Origin: RAM1 sp041905405
Lineage (GTDB): Bacteria > Pseudomonadota > Gammaproteobacteria > Burkholderiales > Burkholderiaceae_C
DNA: 64,000 nucleotides
Direction: 5' to 3'
NCBI GenBank assembly: GCA_041905405.1
Contig: JAYRLC010000016.1
Span: 1-64,000, forward strand
Shown: piece by piece, positions 55,211 through 61,603 of the stretch
How positions within the stretch are numbered: the stretch's first letter is position 1
Layout of the letters: every line of letters begins with the position of its first letter
Program-made: the position numbers and the translations under genes
The notes under the pieces: generated by a model
The model's input: only the letters and a program-made list of their open reading frames with translations
What the model was told of the DNA's origin: nothing
The model's database searches: none

Positions 55211-55594
55211 TCAGAACGCGTCAGGGTTTGCAAATTCCTGCTGGACCAGCCCGCGCAGCAACGCGATGCGGATCGGCCAGGTTGAAAAGTCGATGCGGCC
55301 GCGCTCGGCCAGCGTGACCAGCACCATCCCCCGGCCGCAGGGCAGCAGGTTGATCGCGCCGTGCTCGTGCGCCACCACGATGCCGCACACCGCGCCCAGG
55401 CTCGAAAACAGCCGCCCGTTGCGCGCATGCAGTTGCCAGTAGTCGCGCGCCGCTTCCACCAGGGGTTCGGCGCCGGGGTCATTGGCCACCGAATGCAGCA
55501 CCATGCCCGTGGCGGCGTCCACTAGCGCGCAGCTGAGCACGCCGGGCACGGCGCCCAGGCGCCGGACCTCCTGCCCGATGTCGCCGGCTTTCAT
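55211..55594 (-). CDS. Roadblock/LC7-like protein 2 of GTPase module
   Basis: A 127-residue roadblock-like protein: LGAVPGVLSCALVDAATGMV, LFSSLGAVCGIVVAHEHGAI and RGMVLVTLAERGRIDFSTWP. It differs from its neighbours in sequence, so it is a distinct paralogue rather than a recent duplicate. Its ATG overlaps the stop of roadblock protein 3 (ATGA). Probable subunit of a GTPase-regulating complex. Confidence 0.78.
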   Translation of the reverse strand: MKAGDIGQEVRRLGAVPGVLSCALVDAATGMVLHSVANDPGAEPLVEAARDYWQLHARNGRLFSSLGAVCGIVVAHEHGAINLLPCGRGMVLVTLAERGRIDFSTWPIRIALLRGLVQQEFANPDAF

Positions 55595-55977
55595 GCGGCC
55601 GCCAGCCGCCGGGCCTGCTCCGCGGCGCCATAGGCCACCTGGGCCAGGATGGCGTTGCCATCGGCGATGACATTGATCACCAGCTGGACGTCACTGCGAT
55701 CCACGGCCGCGACATGCACGAATCCGTCGTTGGCGCCTACGGTCACATGGCGGCAGCCGGTCAGGCGTCCCTCCTGGACGACTACCGCGCCAATCGCGGC
55801 GATGGAGCTGGCCATCGCGGCAACACGCGCGGCATCGACGCCTCGCGATACCGAGCTGGCCATGTCAAAGCCGTCAGCCGTGGCCACCACGACGGCGACG
55901 ACGCCGCTCAATTCCGCCAGGCTGGACACAGCCTGCGCCGCAGCGTGGCGCAAGGATTCGTTCAAGGGTGCGCTCAT
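55591..55977 (-). CDS. Roadblock/LC7-like protein 3 of GTPase module
   Basis: A 128-residue roadblock-fold protein close to the CvnB/MglB type: LAELSGVVAVVVATADGFDM, SSIAAIGAVVVQEGRLTGCR and QLVINVIADGNAILAQVAYG. It is directly downstream of the GTPase gene, overlapping it by ATGA. It is the likeliest direct partner of the GTPase. Confidence 0.88.
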   Translation of the reverse strand: MSAPLNESLRHAAAQAVSSLAELSGVVAVVVATADGFDMASSVSRGVDAARVAAMASSIAAIGAVVVQEGRLTGCRHVTVGANDGFVHVAAVDRSDVQLVINVIADGNAILAQVAYGAAEQARRLAAA

Positions 55978-56516
55978 GCGGCGTTGTCCTGGTGCTGGCT
56001 TTCCGCCTGGGCCAGCAACGTATCGACAAGCATGAGCACGTCGTCGCGCTGCCGGACGTCCACCGGCAGCACGGGAACCACAATCCCTCGCGCGCCCAGC
56101 CGTTCGGCGAATGCATCGATACCGGGTTCAGGGTGTGTCTCGTGCCGGCCGACCCCCACGACACAGGGCATACGGCCCAACTCGTCCGCGAAGCCATTGG
56201 CATACACATCAAGGTCCGCCAGGGGATCAGGTCGGGAATTGTCAATCAGCAGCACAAGGCCCAGCGCGTCGGTTGCCAGAATGCGCCACATGAAATCAAA
56301 ACGCGCTTGCCCGGGCGTGCCAAACAGGCGGACCCGGCTGCCATCGTCCAGCGTAATGAGCCCGAAATCCAGCCCCACCGTCGTCGTCGCCTTGTTGAGC
56401 GACCCGTCCGTGTTCGCCACATCGGTGGACACCACCGGTGACTCGCTGATGGCGCCGATGGCCGTGGTCTTGCCTGCGCCCGCCGTGCCTGAAAAGACGA
56501 TCTTGTACTCTTTCAT
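55974..56516 (-). CDS. Small Ras-like GTPase (CvnD/MglA-like)
   Basis: A 180-residue GTPase. The P-loop is KIVFSGTAGAGKTTAIGAIS, the switch region TTTVGLDFGLITLDDGS, and the G3 motif VRLFGTPGQARFDFMWRILA (T-P-G-Q instead of D-x-x-G-Q). These match the CvnD GTPases of actinobacterial conservons and, more distantly, MglA. It lies between the unknown winged-helix-like gene (ATGA overlap) and the roadblock genes. Expected to switch between GDP and GTP forms under control of roadblock partners. Confidence 0.9.
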   Translation of the reverse strand: MKEYKIVFSGTAGAGKTTAIGAISESPVVSTDVANTDGSLNKATTTVGLDFGLITLDDGSRVRLFGTPGQARFDFMWRILATDALGLVLLIDNSRPDPLADLDVYANGFADELGRMPCVVGVGRHETHPEPGIDAFAERLGARGIVVPVLPVDVRQRDDVLMLVDTLLAQAESQHQDNAA

Positions 56517-57211
56517 GCGGCCCCGGCGAGTCCGAGTCTGCGGCGCAGGCTGTGCAGCAGGCCGGCTGGCGCATTGGGTCGGCGCGGTGCGGGCGTGGGT
56601 GCGTCGCTGACCACGGACGCGGTCACACCAGGTTCGGGATTGGGCACGGGGGCCCATACAAGCAACTGGTGGGCGTCCATGTGACGCATGAACGCCAGGC
56701 AAGCGTCCTGCTTGGCGCCGCTGAGTTCGCTCAGCCGGTCCGCCGTCAGGCTGGCACTTGACAGCATGGTGGCCATGCGCAGGTAGGCGCGATCCTCTTT
56801 CAGCAGGTCCCACGATGGCCAGCGCCGCAGGCGGGCCGCGCCACCAGGAGTGCCGGCATTTCCGGGCACCAATGATGGCTCGGCTGCGCAAACAGACGCT
56901 GACGCAGCCGAGGGGACCGGCGCATTGTGACGTGCTGATTCAGCATTCAGCAGCGCAACCAGAGCCTCGGCGCGTATGGGTCGCCGCAGCACGGGTTCCG
57001 GCTCGGGAATGCCTTCCCGCAGAATGCAGATTTGCGCCCTGCCGTCCGCCAGAGTGCCGTCGTAGGCGGCACCATCCGTCAGCTGGACATCGCATGGGCC
57101 CTCTTGCGTGACGGTCCATCCACACGTGAGCATGGAGCTCAATCGCACGATGGATTTGACAAGCGCAACTTCAGGCGCAGGCAGGCCCCGCAGGCCCAGC
57201 ACCATGCTCAT
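56513..57211 (-). CDS. Unknown protein heading the GTPase module; C-terminal winged-helix-like segment
   Basis: A 232-residue protein of unknown family. The N-terminal part (MSMVLGLRGLPAPEVALVKS ... WTVTQEGPCDVQLTD) looks like a compact alpha/beta domain. The C-terminal part (LLKEDRAYLRMATMLSSASL, TADRLSELSGAKQDACLAFM) resembles a degenerate winged helix. Its place next to the GTPase is like that of CvnC in conservons, but homology is not visible to me. The ATG at 57211 has AAGGATTCCGCC upstream. The stop overlaps the GTPase start (ATGA). Confidence 0.7.
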   Translation of the reverse strand: MSMVLGLRGLPAPEVALVKSIVRLSSMLTCGWTVTQEGPCDVQLTDGAAYDGTLADGRAQICILREGIPEPEPVLRRPIRAEALVALLNAESARHNAPVPSAASASVCAAEPSLVPGNAGTPGGAARLRRWPSWDLLKEDRAYLRMATMLSSASLTADRLSELSGAKQDACLAFMRHMDAHQLLVWAPVPNPEPGVTASVVSDAPTPAPRRPNAPAGLLHSLRRRLGLAGAA

Positions 57212-57322
57212 GGCGGAATCCTTTTTCTTCGCAGCGGCCGGCATCAAACCGACCGGTGTCAATGTATTGGCGTAGTCGCGGGTGACGGGCTGGCACTCGC
57301 GCTACTGCGTGTTTTGTGGATG

Positions 57323-57351
57323 GTAAGGTAACAAATTGCAAGCAACCTTAC
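57323..57351. promoter_or_regulatory. Inverted repeat upstream of the GTPase module
   Basis: GTAAGGT (57323-57329) and ACCTTAC (57345-57351) are perfect arms separated by 15 AT-rich bases. They lie 112-140 bases upstream of the module's first start, in the 222-bp gap before the peptide deformylase gene, which is otherwise AT-rich. It may be an operator or part of the promoter region. Confidence 0.35.
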
Positions 57352-57433
57352 GCAATCCAAGACTTTGGTGTGGGGTGTCCGGTATCCGTGACATATTGCA
57401 CATCACTTATACGCAGTTGGCACGCTAACAGAT

Positions 57434-57973
57434 TCAGTCGTCTTCTACCGCATCAATTCCGGGAAAGAGGACTTCCGTGTAACCAAACCGGCTGAAGTCA
57501 CGCACCCGCATCGGATAGAGCTTTCCAATCAGATGGTCGCACTCGTGCTGCACGACCCGGGCATGAAACCCCTCGGCGAGCCGGTTGATGGGGTCGCCAT
57601 ACGGGTCGAACCCCGTGTAGCGGATGCGCGACCAGCGCGGCACGATCCCGCGCAAGCCGGGCACGGACAGGCAGCCTTCCCAACCCTCCTCCTCGTCCGC
57701 GCCCTGCGGCGTGATCACGGGGTTGAGGAGCACCGTGCGCGGCACGGGCGGCGCATCGGGGTAGCGCGGATTGACCGTGTCGGTGCCGAAGATCACCAGT
57801 TGCAGGTCCACGCCGATCTGCGGCGCAGCCAGGCCGGCACCGTTCACGGCATGCATGGTTTCGAACATGTCACGCACCAGCAGATGCAGCTCGGGTGTGT
57901 CGAAGGCCGCAACCGGCTGGGCCACGCGCAGCAGGCGCGGATCGCCCATCTTGAGAATTTCACGAACAGTCAT
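57434..57973 (-). CDS. def: Peptide deformylase
   Basis: A 179-residue deformylase with all three motifs: NGAGLAAPQIGVDLQLV (motif 1), GCLSVPGLRG (motif 2, Cys metal ligand), and VVQHECDHLIGKLYP (motif 3, His-Glu-x-x-His-like). It removes the formyl group from nascent proteins. The start MTVREILKMGDPRLLRVA at 57973 is used. A short 46-bp gap separates it from the divergent YbaN-family gene. Confidence 0.95.
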   Translation of the reverse strand: MTVREILKMGDPRLLRVAQPVAAFDTPELHLLVRDMFETMHAVNGAGLAAPQIGVDLQLVIFGTDTVNPRYPDAPPVPRTVLLNPVITPQGADEEEGWEGCLSVPGLRGIVPRWSRIRYTGFDPYGDPINRLAEGFHARVVQHECDHLIGKLYPMRVRDFSRFGYTEVLFPGIDAVEDD

Positions 57974-58019
57974 GAGTGCCAGCAACCCAAAGCATTAAGC
58001 ATACCGGCACAATGCCGGC

Positions 58020-58442
58020 ATGACCCCGCTTCCCTCGCCCGCCCCCCTGCCCGCGCCCCTGCGCTGGCTGCTGCTGGGCCTGGCCATCCTGTGTCTGGGC
58101 CTGGGTGTGATCGGCCTGTTCCTGCCGGTGCTGCCCACGGTGCCCTTTCTGCTGGTGGCGGCGTGGGCCGCCGCGCGCAGCTCGCCGCGGCTTCTGGCCT
58201 GGCTGGAGGAGCATCCGCACTTTGGCGAGTCGCTGCGCGACTGGCGGCGCGGCGGCGTGGTCCGGCGCCGCGCCAAATGGACGGCCACCGTGGTCATGAG
58301 CGCCAGCGCCGTGTCGCTGCTGGTGTTTGTGAAAATCCGCTGGGCAGCCCTGCTGGCCATTGCCTGCATGGCGGCGGTGCTGGTATGGCTGTGGCTGCGG
58401 CCCGAAGCTTCGCCCACCACCCAGGGGTCGGCGGCTGACTAG
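58020..58442 (+). CDS. YbaN (DUF454) family inner-membrane protein
   Basis: A 140-residue protein with three to four hydrophobic helices and GVIGLFLPVLPTVPFLLVAAW, the DUF454 hallmark; also HPHFGESLRDWRRGGVVRRR. Starts at the ATG at 58020. Function unknown. Its end lies 12 bases before the convergent LigA stop. Confidence 0.88.
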   Translation: MTPLPSPAPLPAPLRWLLLGLAILCLGLGVIGLFLPVLPTVPFLLVAAWAAARSSPRLLAWLEEHPHFGESLRDWRRGGVVRRRAKWTATVVMSASAVSLLVFVKIRWAALLAIACMAAVLVWLWLRPEASPTTQGSAAD

Positions 58443-58454
58443 GGCCTGTTCACA

Positions 58455-60548
58455 CTATTCCAATTCGCCGGCCAGCAGCCGGCGCAGGCCTTCTTCGTCC
58501 AGAACCGGAATGCCCAGCTCGTTGGCCTTGTCCAGCTTGCTGCCGGCCTCGGCACCGGCCACGACATAGCTGGTTTTTTTGCTGACCGAGCCGGCCACCT
58601 TGGCGCCGGCGGCTTCCAGCAGGTCCTTGGCCTCGTCGCGGCCCATCGTGGGCAGCGTGCCGGTCAGCACCACGGTCTTGCCGGCCAGCGGCTGCGGTGC
58701 GCGGGCGGCGGGCTCACCCTCTTCCCAATGAACACCGCAGGCGCGCAACTGCTCGACCACCTCGCGGTTGTGCGGCTGCGCAAAAAAGGTGTGAATCGCC
58801 TCGGCCACGATGGGGCCGACGTCGTTGACCTCCAGCAGTCGTTCCACGGTGGCGTCCATGATCGCGTCGAGCTTGCCGAAATGTTTCGCCAGGTCCTTGG
58901 CCGTGGCCTCGCCCACATGGCGGATGCCCAGGCCGAACAGGAAACGCGGCAGCGTCGTGGATTTGGATTTCTCCAGCGAGTCCAGCACGTTCTGGGCTGA
59001 CTTGTCGGCCATGCGGTCCAGCGCCACCAGCGCGGCAAAGCCCATGCGGTACAGGTCAGGCAAGGTCTTGATGATGCCGCTGTCCACCAGCTGGTCCACG
59101 AGCTTTTCACCCAGGTTTTCGATGTCCACGGCTCGGCGCTGCGCGTAGTGCAGGATGGCCTGCTTGCGCTGTGCGCCGCAGAACAGGCCGCCCGAGCAAC
59201 GGTGGTTGACCTCGCCCTTCTCGCGCACCACCGCGCTGCCGCAGATGGGGCACTGGCGCGGCATGCGGAAGTTGGGCACGTAGGCCTTGCGCTCCCCGGG
59301 CACCACGCCCACCACTTCGGGGATCACGTCGCCCGCGCGGCGCACGATGACCGTATCGCCCACGCGCGCGCCCTTGCGGCGCAGCTCGAAGAGGTTGTGC
59401 AACGTGGCGTTGGACACGGTCGTGCCGCCCACGAACACCGGCTCCAGCCGCGCCACCGGCGTGAGCTTGCCCGTGCGGCCCACCTGCACGTCCACGCCCA
59501 GCATGCGCGTCATCTGCTCCTGCGCCGGGTATTTGTGGGCAACCGCCCAGCGCGGCTCGCGCGTGACAAAGCCCAGCTCCTTTTGCAAGGCCAGGCTGTT
59601 GACCTTGTAGACCACGCCGTCGATGTCAAACGGCAGCTTGTCGCGCAGTCCGCCCACGGCCTGATGGAACGCGACAAGTTCATCGGCGCCCCTGGCCAGT
59701 TGCGTGCGGTCGGACACCGGAAAACCCCAGGCCCGCAGCGTGAGCAGCGTCTCGTACTGCGTCATGAATGCCGGACCACCCTCGTCCACCGGCGTGACCT
59801 CACCCCAGCCATAGGCAAAGAAGCTCAGCGGCCGCTGGCGCGAGATGGCCGGGTCCAGTTGGCGCACGGCGCCGGCCGCGGCGTTGCGCGGGTTGACGTA
59901 GGTCTTTTCGTTCTTTTCGCCACGGTCGATCTTTTCGCGCTGCTGCTCGTTGAGCCGGTCGAAGTCGTCGCGGCGCATGTAGACCTCGCCCCGCACCTCG
60001 ATCACGGGCGGCGCGTCGGCGGGCAGGCGCAGCGGGATCTGCCCAATGCCGCGGATGTTCTGCGTCACGTCTTCGCCGATCTCGCCGTCACCCCGTGTGG
60101 CGGCCTGTACCAGCACCCCGGCTTCATAGCGCAGGTTGATGGCCAGGCCGTCGAACTTGAGTTCGGCCACGTATTCGACCGGCGGCTGGTCCGGGGCCAG
60201 GCCCAGCTCGCGCCGCACGCGCGCGTCGAAGTTCAGCGCCCCGCTGGCTTCGATGTCGGTTTCGGTGCGGATGGACAGCATGGGCACGCGGTGGCGCACC
60301 TTGGCAAAACCGTCCAGCACGCCGCCGCCCACGCGCTGCGTCGGTGAGTCGGGCGTCAGCAGCTCGGGGCGCGCGGCCTCCAGCGCCTGCAGTTCCCTGA
60401 ACAGGCGGTCGTACTCGGCGTCCGGGATCTCCGGGTCATCCAGCACGTAGTAGCGGTGGGCATGGTGGTGCAGCAGGCGGTGGAGTTCGGCGGCGCGCTG
60501 GGCGGCATCGTCAGGCTTCGACGTGGCGAACAGGTCGGACTGAGCCAT
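58455..60548 (-). CDS. ligA: NAD-dependent DNA ligase LigA
   Basis: A 697-residue bacterial ligase. Adenylation Lys131 is in VAELKFDGLAIN. YVNPRNAAAGAVRQLDP is the nucleotidyltransferase segment, then come the OB fold, a zinc finger (CPICGSAV / CSGGLFCG), helix-hairpin-helix repeats and a C-terminal BRCT domain (GKTVVLTGTLPTMGRDEAKD). It seals nicks in replication and repair. Its ATG shares a base with the ZipA stop (TGATG), in the smc-zipA-ligA order common in betaproteobacteria. Confidence 0.96.
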   Translation of the reverse strand: MAQSDLFATSKPDDAAQRAAELHRLLHHHAHRYYVLDDPEIPDAEYDRLFRELQALEAARPELLTPDSPTQRVGGGVLDGFAKVRHRVPMLSIRTETDIEASGALNFDARVRRELGLAPDQPPVEYVAELKFDGLAINLRYEAGVLVQAATRGDGEIGEDVTQNIRGIGQIPLRLPADAPPVIEVRGEVYMRRDDFDRLNEQQREKIDRGEKNEKTYVNPRNAAAGAVRQLDPAISRQRPLSFFAYGWGEVTPVDEGGPAFMTQYETLLTLRAWGFPVSDRTQLARGADELVAFHQAVGGLRDKLPFDIDGVVYKVNSLALQKELGFVTREPRWAVAHKYPAQEQMTRMLGVDVQVGRTGKLTPVARLEPVFVGGTTVSNATLHNLFELRRKGARVGDTVIVRRAGDVIPEVVGVVPGERKAYVPNFRMPRQCPICGSAVVREKGEVNHRCSGGLFCGAQRKQAILHYAQRRAVDIENLGEKLVDQLVDSGIIKTLPDLYRMGFAALVALDRMADKSAQNVLDSLEKSKSTTLPRFLFGLGIRHVGEATAKDLAKHFGKLDAIMDATVERLLEVNDVGPIVAEAIHTFFAQPHNREVVEQLRACGVHWEEGEPAARAPQPLAGKTVVLTGTLPTMGRDEAKDLLEAAGAKVAGSVSKKTSYVVAGAEAGSKLDKANELGIPVLDEEGLRRLLAGELE

Positions 60549-61579
60549 CACGAGAACAGCCGTCTGGCCAGGGGCGAGCCCGCCGACAGGTCCCGCGCAT
60601 CCAGCGTGTCGTACAACTGCTCCAGGTCGGCGCCGATCACGTCCAGCGCCTCCACGCGGATGACCTGGCCGTTGTCGTCGGTGATGGTGCCGTCCATGGA
60701 CGCGGCCAGCGTGATCGCCGATTCGCGCATGCGCACGAACGGCCGCTCGCTGCGCAGCACCTGCGGCACGTCCAGGCTCAGGGTCACTTCGCGGATGGCC
60801 GACTGCGCCGGGTCGTCGGCCATTGCCGCCTGGGTGTCGAACGCCAGGCCCAGCACCGGCGGCATGCCCGGCGTGCTGGCCGGCAGCACCATGCGCCCCG
60901 GGATCACGCCGGGCACGAAGCCCAGCCGCGCCGCGTTCTGCTGCACGTAGCCGGGGCTCCAGGCGGCGCTGCGCGCGCGCAGCGTGAAGCTGAGCTGGGC
61001 ATCGTGGTCGCTGGCGAACTGGTCCAGCTCGCGGGCGCGCGCCACCTCGTGCAGCATGTCGGGGAATTCGGCCGACCCGTTCAGGGCGTCGGCAAAGGCC
61101 TGGGCCTTCATGACGAATTCCGAGTATTCGATCTCGTTGAGCGCGCCCATGCGGTTGGCCAGTTGCACGCCCGCCTGGAAGCTGCCGTAGCGCTGGCCCG
61201 GCAGCGGCGTTTCCCACTGTTGGGTTGCCTCGTTCAGGCCTTCCACCGCGAACGGCTTGCTGCCGGCGCGGCGCGTGCTGGGCATGGCGGCCAGCGCGGC
61301 GTCGCCGGACGCCGGGCCTTCAAGCGCGATGGGCGCCATCACGTCGATCAGCGCGTCCAGGCCAGGGCGCTTTTCGGGGGTGGCGGGCGGCATCACGGCG
61401 TCGTCCAGCGACGGCTCCATGTGGGACGCCGTCGCAACGCCTTCAGCGGCCTCTGGCGCCTGCGGCGCGGGAACCGCCTGTCGCGGTGCATTGCGACGCG
61501 ATGCCCAGGTGTTGTAGGCCACGACGGCCGCGAGGACCAGACCGCCCAGCATTGCCAGGCCCAACGTCAAATTGCTCAT
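60548..61579 (-). CDS. zipA: Cell division protein ZipA (FtsZ-binding)
   Basis: A 343-residue protein. The N-terminal membrane anchor (MSNLTLGLAMLGGLVLAAVV) is followed by a long Pro/Ala-rich linker, and a C-terminal ZipA domain (about 200-330) has DMLHEVARARELDQFASDHD and VPGVIPGRMVLPAS. It tethers FtsZ to the membrane. It starts 24 bases after the Smc stop and overlaps ligA by one base. Confidence 0.88.
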   Translation of the reverse strand: MSNLTLGLAMLGGLVLAAVVAYNTWASRRNAPRQAVPAPQAPEAAEGVATASHMEPSLDDAVMPPATPEKRPGLDALIDVMAPIALEGPASGDAALAAMPSTRRAGSKPFAVEGLNEATQQWETPLPGQRYGSFQAGVQLANRMGALNEIEYSEFVMKAQAFADALNGSAEFPDMLHEVARARELDQFASDHDAQLSFTLRARSAAWSPGYVQQNAARLGFVPGVIPGRMVLPASTPGMPPVLGLAFDTQAAMADDPAQSAIREVTLSLDVPQVLRSERPFVRMRESAITLAASMDGTITDDNGQVIRVEALDVIGADLEQLYDTLDARDLSAGSPLARRLFS

Positions 61580-61603
61580 CTCGGCTCGCTCATGCCCGGT
61601 TCT

